Positions 35,807 to 44,659 of a stretch of DNA of 64,000 nucleotides are shown one piece after another. Below the pieces are notes generated by a model. That model did no database searches and was not told where the DNA came from. It saw only the letters and a program-made list of their open reading frames with translations. A program made the translations under genes and the position numbers. Every line of letters begins with the position of its first letter. The stretch's first letter is position 1. Source of the DNA: Sphingobacterium griseoflavum (GTDB taxonomy: Bacteria; Bacteroidota; Bacteroidia; Sphingobacteriales; Sphingobacteriaceae); assembly GCF_014653155.1 (NCBI RefSeq), contig NZ_BNAF01000002.1, positions 372,001-436,000 of the forward strand. Direction: 5' to 3'.

Positions 35807-38800
35807 TTAAAAACTAGCTCTCAACATCATTCCGTAAGTTCTGGTAGCCGGACTGGTACCAGCATTGCTAACTTGGTTAATCCAGCTAGACCCTCCTGTC
35901 ATTTGCTCTGGATCGAGATCCTTGATAGACCTGTAAACAAAGAACAAGTTACGTCCGAAGGCGGATATCTGCAGATTCTTTGCCCCTAATCGCGAAGCAA
36001 CGTTTGAAGGGACTCTGTAGCCAAGAGAAATTTCTCTCATTTTAATGTAATTGTTCTTTTGAACATACAATTCGTAACGTGAATTACCGTATTGGGGCCC
36101 TCCCCAGTTGTACGTATTCGCGTAGTAGCGCACTTGGGAAATGACATTAGTGTTCTCGGAAAAACTTAAGTCAGGATTCTGAATCACCCCTTCCATAAGC
36201 ATACCATCATGATGAACTGTTTCGCCATTTGGACCGACCGTTCCATTAAATGCAACCCCTTTCCCTGCAGCATTGATATAATAGCTTAAACCACCACTCG
36301 CTTCGTCCATGTAATTTAAACTCTCTTCCGTCAAACCGCGGCTCGTCATCCAGGCAATACCTGTAGGCATCACATGTCCCCCCCATCTAAAATCCATCAA
36401 AGCATCTAACGTAAAGCTTTTATAACTAAAAGTATTTATAAAACCTCCTACGGCTTTAGGCATTGCATTTCCAGCCTTAATCCAACGGTTTCCATCTACT
36501 TGATAAATACCATTTGCGTTGACTATTTTATTACCGTTGGGATCAGTTGCAATAGGTCTGACCATAATATCTCCAATTGGCTGACCAACATTAGACACCA
36601 ACTGAGCAGCAGATCCATCATAATCACGATGTAATAATTGAGAAGATCCTCCTGGCAATTCCTCAATCTTGTTCCTGTTCATTGCGAAGTTTAATGTTGA
36701 AGTCCATCTAAAACTTTCGGAAGATAGCGGCGTACCATTAAAAGCGAATTCCCAACCCGTATTTCGTAACGAACCAACATTCGCTAATACAGAACTTGCG
36801 CCAGAACTATTTGGTAATGTGTACTGTAGAATCTGATCCTTAGTCAAACTATTATAATAAGAGATGTCGAAGCCAAAACGATTATTGAAGAAGCGTGCCT
36901 CTAAACCAAATTCTGCTTCTTGCTTTGTTTCTGGCTTGATCAACTCGTTCCCAAATTCGCTAGTTGGCACTAACGTGTACAACACCGAATTTCCAGTACC
37001 TTGATTTCCTATATTTCCAACCATGTAACCTAGTGCACTCCGATAAATATCCGGATAACGGCCAACTGTACCGAATGAGCCTCTCAATTTAGCATAGCTT
37101 ACCGCAGCAGGAAGCTGAAATGCTTCTGACAATATCAAGCTGGAATTTACCGATGGATAATAAATCACATTGTTGTCAGGGTGCATGGTTGAAACGACTT
37201 CCCTACGCAATGTACCTTCTACGAACCAAAAATCCTTCATCCCAAAATTAACCGTTCCGAAAAGTGCGTCCCGCAACATGTTATTACGGTAGTTGAATCT
37301 GGAGTTTGCGCCTGCGAGGTTAACTGAGGCGTTTATATCAAACCAATCGCGAATATTCAACCCTCCTTCAGTTTGACGTTGAATATAGTGCTCCTGATTT
37401 TTTGTCGCCGTATAACCAACTATTGCCCCGACCGAATAGCCCTCAGTTATTTCCTTTTTATATGACGCTAATAAATCTGTATAGTAAACATTACCCGTCA
37501 TTTGAGCTAAAGCAAATGATCCTGAATTACCATATATCAGTGGTAATTCATTAGGATTTTTATCTTCAGTTCTCATAGATGTAACATCCGCAGAGAAACG
37601 ACCTCTCAGCATAAATTCGGAAGTGATCTGCCAAGTATTAGTAAAAGACCCTATCAACCTATTGCTGTACTCGTCATATTTTTTAGCATTGGTATCCCAC
37701 ATGTAGTTCAAAACGTCTGCCTTATAACCGTTATATATTAAGTTTTCGTCAGGAGTCAAGGATTCTGTATTCGCCCCGGTAACGTATTTGTAACCCAAAC
37801 TTGTTTGATATTTACTGAGATACCACTCAGGATTATCAAATGGAGAAATCATTCCGGCAAAGTTATTTATTAATCGATCTGTCAAAAGCGGTCTGTTATG
37901 CGTATGTTGATTCACATAATTGACTACCACATCGGTCGTAAAGCTCTCCCAAAGCTTAAATGTTGTATTTAAATTTGCAATATTCTTTTTATTATAAGAA
38001 TTTAATGCAGTCATTTCATTATCCTGTCGGGTTAATGAGAATCTTGTATTGGATTTATCTGTTGATCTACTTAAAGCCAAATTAAAAATTGTATTCTGCG
38101 GATTATTGAAGAACTTATCGTATGAATTTTGTGCAGAATACGGTCTAATTTCCCCGTCCCAAGAACGAATGGGCTGACCATCAAACTTGGGTCCGAAATT
38201 CAAACTCGTATTGGCTACACCACGAACACCGTCGGGATAATAAAAAAACATATCATCATCCTGTCCAATATCTGCATAGGATCTATCATAGCCGGGTCCT
38301 CTTACATCTTGAAATCTTGGAAGATAAGCGATTCTATCATTGGTATAGGTAGCATTAAAATCCAAGGCAAATGCGTTTCCTCCCTTTCCAGACTTTGTTG
38401 TAACCAATACAACCCCATTCAACGCTTCGGACCCATAAAGTGCAGCAGCAGAAGCCCCTTTCAACACGGAAATCGACTCGATATCCTCTGGATTCAGATC
38501 TTCTAGACCATTACCCCGGGCACGAGAATCACCCCAAAAATCAGAGTTGTTAAAAGCACTTTGCCGCATGGGCACACCATCAATAATTACCAAAGGTTGT
38601 GCATTTCCTGTAATGGAGTTTACGCCCCGAATATTAATATTAATACCAGACGTAGCACCCCCTGGCGCGGCAGAAATACGTACTCCCGGTGCTTTTCCAT
38701 ATAATGCTCCAGCAAAATTCGGAGAACCTGTTTTTGTCAGTTCCTCTGCACCTACAGTGCTCATCGCATATCCAAGCTCCTTCGGAGCACGCTTAATACC

Positions 38801-39127
38801 TAATGCTGTCACCACGACCTCGTCCAAGGCTCCGGAATCTTCTTGCAAAAGAACATCCAATCTTGCACCTGAAACGGCAATCTCTTGGGCGACATAGCCC
38901 ACTGTCGTGAAACGTAGTTTCTCGCCTTGGGAAGCTTGAATGCTATAAGCTCCCTGTGCATCTGTTTGCGTGCTTCTGTTGGTGCCCGGAACGACGACAG
39001 TAACACCTGCGAGCGCTCCGTTCGCATCTGTTACTCTCCCCGTAACAGATTGTTGTGCAAATAACGTGCTGATGCTGATCAACATCAACAGCGATAAAAT
39101 GCAACCTTTTTTGTAAAGTTTGCTCAT
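35807..39127 (-). CDS. SusC/RagA family TonB-dependent transporter
   Basis: A 1106-residue outer-membrane barrel that imports oligosaccharides with SusD. Domains in order: signal peptide (to about ISTLFAQ, residue 25), carboxypeptidase-regulatory-like domain (SVTGRVTDANGALAGVTVVV, about 26-100), TonB-box region LDEVVVTALGIKR near 102-114, plug domain (about 115-235, GVNSITGNAQPLVIIDGVPM, SISVLKGASAAALYGSEAL) and the barrel ending TYGMMLRASF. No sigma-interacting N-terminal extension is present, so it is probably not an anti-sigma-controlled receptor; control likely comes from the upstream ROK gene. It is intact over its whole length. Confidence 0.96.
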   Translation of the reverse strand: MSKLYKKGCILSLLMLISISTLFAQQSVTGRVTDANGALAGVTVVVPGTNRSTQTDAQGAYSIQASQGEKLRFTTVGYVAQEIAVSGARLDVLLQEDSGALDEVVVTALGIKRAPKELGYAMSTVGAEELTKTGSPNFAGALYGKAPGVRISAAPGGATSGININIRGVNSITGNAQPLVIIDGVPMRQSAFNNSDFWGDSRARGNGLEDLNPEDIESISVLKGASAAALYGSEALNGVVLVTTKSGKGGNAFALDFNATYTNDRIAYLPRFQDVRGPGYDRSYADIGQDDDMFFYYPDGVRGVANTSLNFGPKFDGQPIRSWDGEIRPYSAQNSYDKFFNNPQNTIFNLALSRSTDKSNTRFSLTRQDNEMTALNSYNKKNIANLNTTFKLWESFTTDVVVNYVNQHTHNRPLLTDRLINNFAGMISPFDNPEWYLSKYQTSLGYKYVTGANTESLTPDENLIYNGYKADVLNYMWDTNAKKYDEYSNRLIGSFTNTWQITSEFMLRGRFSADVTSMRTEDKNPNELPLIYGNSGSFALAQMTGNVYYTDLLASYKKEITEGYSVGAIVGYTATKNQEHYIQRQTEGGLNIRDWFDINASVNLAGANSRFNYRNNMLRDALFGTVNFGMKDFWFVEGTLRREVVSTMHPDNNVIYYPSVNSSLILSEAFQLPAAVSYAKLRGSFGTVGRYPDIYRSALGYMVGNIGNQGTGNSVLYTLVPTSEFGNELIKPETKQEAEFGLEARFFNNRFGFDISYYNSLTKDQILQYTLPNSSGASSVLANVGSLRNTGWEFAFNGTPLSSESFRWTSTLNFAMNRNKIEELPGGSSQLLHRDYDGSAAQLVSNVGQPIGDIMVRPIATDPNGNKIVNANGIYQVDGNRWIKAGNAMPKAVGGFINTFSYKSFTLDALMDFRWGGHVMPTGIAWMTSRGLTEESLNYMDEASGGLSYYINAAGKGVAFNGTVGPNGETVHHDGMLMEGVIQNPDLSFSENTNVISQVRYYANTYNWGGPQYGNSRYELYVQKNNYIKMREISLGYRVPSNVASRLGAKNLQISAFGRNLFFVYRSIKDLDPEQMTGGSSWINQVSNAGTSPATRTYGMMLRASF

Positions 39128-39322
39128 TTTCGATTTGTTTAATTGTGTAGTAATAAGTTGGTCTTAACGCGTCATCGCGACGAGCAAAGCACATTAATTT
39201 TGTGATTAATATATGTTATGGTTGTTTTAATTTATTTGTAACTGACCTAGCTAATATCTGTTATACAACTATTTAGGTTCGAATCATTCTAAAATCCTAT
39301 CTATTAACGCTGATAACCTTTG

Positions 39323-39345
39323 TGATGGACGCCAACCGTCCATCA
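39323..39345. repeat. Perfect hairpin between ROK gene and susC
   Basis: TGATGGACG (39323-39331) and CGTCCATCA (39337-39345) form a 9-bp perfect inverted repeat around CCAAC, 15 bases beyond the ROK stop and about 195 bases ahead of susC. No T-run follows on the minus strand. It could be a weak terminator, a processing site or an operator. The rest of the 232-base gap is AT-rich and shows no gene. Confidence 0.55.
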
Positions 39346-39359
39346 TCGCCCAGAAGGTG

Positions 39360-40556
39360 CTACGCTGTCGTCCCAGACAATTGGTTCTTAATTTTTTTGT
39401 TCCATTCCAACTGTTGCACGGCTATACAGGCGGATGCAAGCATTTGTACATCATTCATTTCTGAAATCTCTAATTTAGTTTGACGTGCCAATCGCGGAAT
39501 GCAATATTCTTGTACGGCAGAAAGAATTTGAGGGACCAAGGCTTCACCGAAAGCGGCACCCCGACCACTCACGATAATCTTCTGCGGGTTCAGGATATGG
39601 ATCAACGTTGCAATGCCTTTCCCTAGCATATGGGCAATTTTCTTTATCGCGCGTATGGTCAACTGATCGCCCTTCTCGTAAGCAATCAGTAAGTGTTCAA
39701 ACTGAATACCTTTTTCCTGTGAAAAAACGTCTTCTAAATAGGATCTTTCCCCATTGGCTAACGACTGTTGGATATCATCAATGGCACAGTGCAGCGAAGC
39801 TTCCACTTCCAGGCAACCTTTTTTTCCGCAGGAACACAAGCGACTTTCATCCGCCAGTGGGATGTGGCTAAACTCGCCAGCAAACCCACTATGTCCGCGA
39901 AACAGCACCCCTTGGATGATCATCCCCAAACCTACGCCCCAGTTAAGATTAATAACCAACGCATCCTCCACAGATTTAGCCGCTCCGAAATACTTCTCGG
40001 CAATCGCGATTGCCGAAGAATCGTTTTCGATATACGTAGGGATGTGATAACGCTTACGGATGTTATCCCGCAAGGCGAACAAGGAGGAAAGTGGGTTATA
40101 GGAATTATTTACACCCGTCTGCGCATCGACAAATCCCGGCAGCGTAATCCCAATTGCCAAAACTTCTCGCCCGCCAATGCTTTCTATTACACTGTCAATC
40201 ATAGCGAGGATCGTCTGATACACGTCCTCTTCGTCTTTCAACTCAATAGCTCGTTTGATCATCAAAGAAAGTGGCTTATTTTCTAGATCAAACGCATTGA
40301 CGCTTACAGAATACTGGTCAATAGCAACACCCAACAGACAGCCGTGCTTTGCGGTATGAAGTGCAAAATTCATCGCTCTCCGCCCCCCCGTCGAGGGCCG
40401 CAAACCGACTTCAGTAATCAGGTTGTCGTCCATGAGTTCGTTGATCGCACGGGTGACAAGCGGAATACTCTTGCCGATCCCATCGCTGACCTCCGCAATG
40501 GACTGTGTACCATGAAAGTACAGGTGTTTCAATATCGATGATTTTAGGTTATCCAC
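39360..40556 (-). CDS. ROK family transcriptional regulator
   Basis: A 398-residue NagC/Mlc-type regulator: N-terminal winged helix (about residues 5-60, GKSIPLVTRAINELMDDNLI) and a ROK sugar-kinase fold. The zinc site CSCGKKGCLEVEAS near residue 250, the phosphate-binding LPGFVDAQTG and the sugar-site NDSSAIAIAEKYFG and GEFSHIPL are present. Such proteins bind a sugar such as GlcNAc or glucose and release operator DNA. It lies directly upstream of susCD in the same direction and is divergent from the NagX-like gene, so both are likely targets. It has a full consensus promoter upstream. Confidence 0.93.
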   Translation of the reverse strand: MDNLKSSILKHLYFHGTQSIAEVSDGIGKSIPLVTRAINELMDDNLITEVGLRPSTGGRRAMNFALHTAKHGCLLGVAIDQYSVSVNAFDLENKPLSLMIKRAIELKDEEDVYQTILAMIDSVIESIGGREVLAIGITLPGFVDAQTGVNNSYNPLSSLFALRDNIRKRYHIPTYIENDSSAIAIAEKYFGAAKSVEDALVINLNWGVGLGMIIQGVLFRGHSGFAGEFSHIPLADESRLCSCGKKGCLEVEASLHCAIDDIQQSLANGERSYLEDVFSQEKGIQFEHLLIAYEKGDQLTIRAIKKIAHMLGKGIATLIHILNPQKIIVSGRGAAFGEALVPQILSAVQEYCIPRLARQTKLEISEMNDVQMLASACIAVQQLEWNKKIKNQLSGTTA

Positions 40557-40581
40557 AATATGCCTGATTAGTTAGTTAAAG

Positions 40582-40613
40582 CAAATATAGATCTTGGAAC
40601 AATATCTTCCAAA
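40582..40613 (-). promoter_or_regulatory. Consensus Bacteroidota promoter for the ROK gene
   Basis: On the minus strand TTTG (40610-40613), a 20-base spacer and TATATTTG (40582-40589) match both parts of the Bacteroidota consensus TTTG-N19/20-TAnnTTTG, about 26 bases upstream of the ATG. The rest of the 310-base region between this gene and the NagX-like gene shows no further gene. Confidence 0.75.
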
Positions 40614-40866
40614 TACTTTTTAAAAAATTTAAAAAGATGTAGCAGATAAATTACACAGATATGCTATTTAATTACAATGCTCTTTACATACCTGTATCCG
40701 CATTCGATCTAAAAACATCTTTATCGAAGCGAAACATTGACGAGATGTGCACCTAAGCTCCTGCTATCCTTTAGAATTATTTTATCAAAAAATTATCGTA
40801 TTAAAAACTCGGGCTATGGTTAAACATCATAACAAATTGTACCTTTACGGCTTACCTAAAATCGCA

Positions 40867-42099
40867 ATGTCTATGGAAAGTTTACAGGCAAAACAACGTT
40901 ATTATTCTCTAGATGTATTCCGAGGGGCTACGGTAGCCCTCATGATTCTAGTGAACAATCCGGGAAGTTGGGCATATTCTTTTGCACCCTTAAAACACGC
41001 GCCTTGGCACGGTTGCACACCCACCGACTTGGTCTTTCCATTCTTCCTATTTGCCGTGGGCAACGCCATGTCGTTTGTGATTCCGCGGCTGCAAGCAGCG
41101 GGCGCAGCGATTTTTTGGAAAAAGGTAATTCGCCGCACTGTGTTGATCTTTGCGATTGGCTTTTTCCTGAATTATTGGCCCTTTGTGCAATGGACAGGCG
41201 ATAGCCTTACCTTTCGCGAATGGGTAAGCTTCACCGATCCAGACAAAGGCATCCGCATTATGGGCGTTTTACAGCGCATCGCACTAGCCTATGGTTTCGC
41301 ATCGATTTTAGCCTATTATATCAAACCCAGAAATTTGATGTATTTATCAGCATTTGTCTTGTTGGCTTATTGGGTGGTAACCGCAGTTTTTGGAGGCGAC
41401 GACCCCTATTCATTGGCGGGATGGTTTGGCACTGCGATCGACAAACAAGTGATTGGAGCAGCGCATATGTATAAGGGGGAAGGTGTCGCGTTCGATCCGG
41501 AAGGACTAGCTAGTACACTGCCGGCAGTAGTACAGGTGTTATTCGGATACCTTGCAGGCCTTTTTATTGCAAGACAAGGTGATGTCAACTGGCTGTGGAC
41601 ATCGGTCCCCACATCGGTGGAGCGGCATTTCAAACTACTTAGCGGCTTGTTTGTTACCGGTTTTCTCAGTCTTTTGCTAGCTTGGACCTGGTCGTTGGGT
41701 TTTCCTATCAACAAAAAGATATGGACGAGCTCGTACGTACTGTATACAACAGGACTAGCCATATTGACTATCGGAACCATGATTTGGTTTATCGAAGTGC
41801 AGGGCATAAAAAACAAGATGACAAGATTCTTTGACGTGTTCGGGAAAAATCCACTTTTCATTTTTGTACTTAGTGGTCTTCTACCTCGCTTTTTAGGTCT
41901 ATTCCGCATTGAAAGTGGCATAGGCGACGACGGAGCAATCCAGTACACCAATGTGCTCCAATGGTATTATCAACATGTTTGCGCAAAAATACCGGGCGCA
42001 CCGGAATGGGGCTCTTTTGCTTACGCATTAAGTTTCCTCACGCTTATGTGGGTCATTTGCTATGCGCTGGACAAAAAGCAGATCTATATCAAAGTATAA
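40867..42099 (+). CDS. NagX/HGSNAT-type membrane acyltransferase family protein (DUF5009)
   Basis: A polytopic protein of about 410 residues with ten or more helices. The N-terminus RYYSLDVFRGATVALMILVN and the loop HAPWHGCTPTDLVFPFFLF, with its conserved His, place it in the heparan-alpha-glucosaminide N-acetyltransferase-like family (DUF1624/DUF5009). Bacterial members sit in GlcNAc-utilisation clusters as NagX, thought to move or modify amino sugars at the inner membrane. I chose the ATG at 40867 (MSMESLQAKQRYYS); the frame is open about 40 codons further upstream, but that part is unlike the family. Divergence from a ROK (NagC-like) regulator supports an amino-sugar role. Confidence 0.87.
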   Translation: MSMESLQAKQRYYSLDVFRGATVALMILVNNPGSWAYSFAPLKHAPWHGCTPTDLVFPFFLFAVGNAMSFVIPRLQAAGAAIFWKKVIRRTVLIFAIGFFLNYWPFVQWTGDSLTFREWVSFTDPDKGIRIMGVLQRIALAYGFASILAYYIKPRNLMYLSAFVLLAYWVVTAVFGGDDPYSLAGWFGTAIDKQVIGAAHMYKGEGVAFDPEGLASTLPAVVQVLFGYLAGLFIARQGDVNWLWTSVPTSVERHFKLLSGLFVTGFLSLLLAWTWSLGFPINKKIWTSSYVLYTTGLAILTIGTMIWFIEVQGIKNKMTRFFDVFGKNPLFIFVLSGLLPRFLGLFRIESGIGDDGAIQYTNVLQWYYQHVCAKIPGAPEWGSFAYALSFLTLMWVICYALDKKQIYIKV

Positions 42100-42151
42100 T
42101 AAACGGCGTTTGAACCAGGTCAACGTTGTCGAGCATTACATGCTGGAAAAA

Positions 42152-42183
42152 AAGCCCCGTATATGGTCACATACACGGGGCTT
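42152..42183. terminator. Bidirectional terminator between NagX-like gene and GH3
   Basis: A 14-bp stem with one mismatch-type wobble (42152-42165 with 42170-42183), loop gtca, flanked by an A-run and T-rich sequence, between two convergent genes. Confidence 0.88.
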
Positions 42184-42206
42184 ATTTTATACAAACAGAT
42201 GATGGT

Positions 42207-44579
42207 TTAAAACGAGTAATCCTTTGTCAAGAGCAGATCGGCCTTTAGTTTTATATCGTCAGAAGAACTGCCCACCAACAACGTGAATTTCCCTTTTTCC
42301 GTTTTCCATTGCTTATCTAGCCCCCATAGTTTGAGGTCTTCTTTAGTCAGCACAAAGGAAACTTCTTTCGTTTCTCCTCGCTTAATCGCTTGCCGTGCAA
42401 ATTTCTTCAGCTGCTTCACGGGCGTCACCACACTGCTCACCTCATCGATGGCATACAGCTGCACCACTTCTTCGCCATCACGGTTGCCCGTGTTCTTCAC
42501 ATCCACGCGCAGGGTGCAGGCAAAATCATCGGCATGCTCTGCAAGCGCCACCCGAAGGTTGCTATAGGTAAAGTTGGTATAACTTAAGCCATAGCCAAAA
42601 GCATAGAGGGGTGTCGCGTCAGACTCTACATAAGCGTGGTGTTTTGGCTTTGTATGGTTGTAGTGCACAGGGAGCTGTCCGACCGAGCGCGCCATGGAAA
42701 TAGGCAGTCTTCCCGCGGGGTTATAGTCGCCAAATAGCACGTCCGCAATCGCCAAACCACCTTCCTGACCAGGATACCATGCGTTGACAATGGCTGGCAC
42801 ATGCGCTGCTGCCCAGTTGAGGTTTAACGGACGACCCATAATGGTAACCAATACTAACGGTTTACCCGTCGCCTGCAACGCCTGCAGTAAATCCTGCTGG
42901 TCGCCCAGCAGATCCAAACTAACGCGGTCAAACCCTTCGCCGCTTTCCATGTCGCTGAGCAAGCCTACCGCGCTACCTACGTTTGCTGCGCCCGTTGCTT
43001 GGTAAGATGTCTTGAAATCACGTGCGCTAGATCCGCCCAATACCACTACGGTCACATCCGCATCATGCGCTGCACGAACGGCCGCTGCAATATCCGAAGC
43101 GGTTGTATCTCTGATCGCACATCCTTTCACATAATCTACCTGCGTGCTTTTGGACACCGCAGCACGAATTCCGGCAAGCACCGTTTTCACCTTTTCCTCG
43201 GGTTGTGGCGCCGTATAATCGCCCAATTGATTGTACATATTATCAGCATTCGGCCCTATTACGGCAATCCGTTTCAACGATTTGCTTAAGGGCAATAGCT
43301 GCTTATCATTCTTCAACAGTACCACGGCCTCGCGTGCCACTTGCCGCGCAAGCTCGCGATGTTCTTTCGTTGCCACCTTTTTATCCACGGCCCGTTCATC
43401 TACATAAGGTCGGTCGAAGAGACCCAACGCAAATTTTTGATGCAGCACGCGGGCCACAGCACGATCCAACGTCTGTAGCTCGACACGACCCGTTTTCAGC
43501 GCTTGCAATAGGTTTTGGCTATACCCCGAGCCGCTGAGGTCCACATCAAGGCCTGCGTTTAAGCTCTGTTGCGCTGCGTCCACCGCATCGGCGGCCGTGC
43601 TATGTCCTCCATTTAGCCCCGATATACTGAGCAGATCCGAAACTACAAAGCCTTGAAACCCCCACTGCTGGCGCAAGATGTCGTTCAGCAACCAAGGGTT
43701 CGCTGAGCAAGGTACGCCATCAATCGAATTGTAAGCCGTCATGACTGAACCTGCCCCAGCTTTCACTGCCTGTTCAAAAGGTGGCAGAAAGTACTGCAAC
43801 AGCGCGCGCTCGCCAATACTCACACTACCACCATTGTGTCCTCCTTCGGGAACGGCGTAAGCCACGAAATGCTTCAATGTGGAAATAATCTTGTCGGTCT
43901 GTCCAATCTCTGTGCCCTGAAAGCCGGTCACCATAGCCTTTCCCATTTGTCCTATCAGATAGGGATCTTCTCCGTAGGTTTCCTCCGTCCGGGACCATCG
44001 TGGGTCGCGCGCCAGATCGAGCACTGGCCCATAGCCGTTTTTACCGCCTACGGCCGATGTTTCACGTGCTATGGCACTCGCCATCGATTGGATCAAAGCA
44101 GGGTTCCAAGTACTTGCCTGCGCAATGGCTGTTGGAAATACCGTCGCTCCAATAGCCATATGTCCATGTGGTGCTTCTTCCGACAGCAGCAACGGAATAC
44201 CCAAGCGCGTGCTGTCAAGCATAAAACGCTGAATGGCATTGGTGGCTTGCGCGGCTTCCCTTGGGCTTAGCCCATTGGTCAAGGTCTTTTGCGTCCAAGG
44301 ATCTGCACGTAGCGTTGCCCAAAGCAGACCGATGTGCTGCTGTTTGACAGCCTCCTTTAATTTTTGGCTGGCGCGGACACTTTTGCCCGATTTCTCATAC
44401 ATTTCCCAACCCAATAGTTTTGAAAGTTGGCCCACTTTTTCTTCCACCGTCATACGATCCAGCAAATCCGTGACGCGATCTGCAATTGGAAGCTGGCTAT
44501 TCTTGTACGGCAATACTTGCGCTTGGCTCGTAACAAACAGCCCCGTTAAAGCGCCAATCAAAAGATATTTAATGTTCAT
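42207..44579 (-). CDS. GH3 family beta-glycosidase (BglX-like), secreted
   Basis: Retaining beta-glycosidase of family GH3; relatives act on beta-glucosides, xylosides or related links. The ATG at 44579 gives MNIKYLLIGALTGLFVTSQA as signal peptide and a total of 790 residues; an ATG at 44648 would put 23 charged residues in front. Order of parts: TIM-barrel domain with GPVLDLARDPRWSRTEETYG and nucleophile Asp in GFVVSDLLSISG near 300, alpha/beta sandwich with VLLKNDKQLLPL near 420, and a C-terminal fibronectin III-like domain (LRVDVKNTGNRDGEEVVQLY). It lies 81 bases downstream of the GH92 gene on the same strand, likely one transcript. Confidence 0.94.
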   Translation of the reverse strand: MNIKYLLIGALTGLFVTSQAQVLPYKNSQLPIADRVTDLLDRMTVEEKVGQLSKLLGWEMYEKSGKSVRASQKLKEAVKQQHIGLLWATLRADPWTQKTLTNGLSPREAAQATNAIQRFMLDSTRLGIPLLLSEEAPHGHMAIGATVFPTAIAQASTWNPALIQSMASAIARETSAVGGKNGYGPVLDLARDPRWSRTEETYGEDPYLIGQMGKAMVTGFQGTEIGQTDKIISTLKHFVAYAVPEGGHNGGSVSIGERALLQYFLPPFEQAVKAGAGSVMTAYNSIDGVPCSANPWLLNDILRQQWGFQGFVVSDLLSISGLNGGHSTAADAVDAAQQSLNAGLDVDLSGSGYSQNLLQALKTGRVELQTLDRAVARVLHQKFALGLFDRPYVDERAVDKKVATKEHRELARQVAREAVVLLKNDKQLLPLSKSLKRIAVIGPNADNMYNQLGDYTAPQPEEKVKTVLAGIRAAVSKSTQVDYVKGCAIRDTTASDIAAAVRAAHDADVTVVVLGGSSARDFKTSYQATGAANVGSAVGLLSDMESGEGFDRVSLDLLGDQQDLLQALQATGKPLVLVTIMGRPLNLNWAAAHVPAIVNAWYPGQEGGLAIADVLFGDYNPAGRLPISMARSVGQLPVHYNHTKPKHHAYVESDATPLYAFGYGLSYTNFTYSNLRVALAEHADDFACTLRVDVKNTGNRDGEEVVQLYAIDEVSSVVTPVKQLKKFARQAIKRGETKEVSFVLTKEDLKLWGLDKQWKTEKGKFTLLVGSSSDDIKLKADLLLTKDYSF

Positions 44580-44659
44580 ACGTGTCCTATATTTTACATG
44601 ATCATGGCGATCCCAATTGCGCGCCATCTTCCTACGATATCGTTTCATTATAGCGTTAG

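Noticed and set aside
41406..41951. A 181-codon minus-strand open frame opposite the NagX-like gene
   Set aside because: Antisense to a clear membrane-protein gene and compositionally a shadow.
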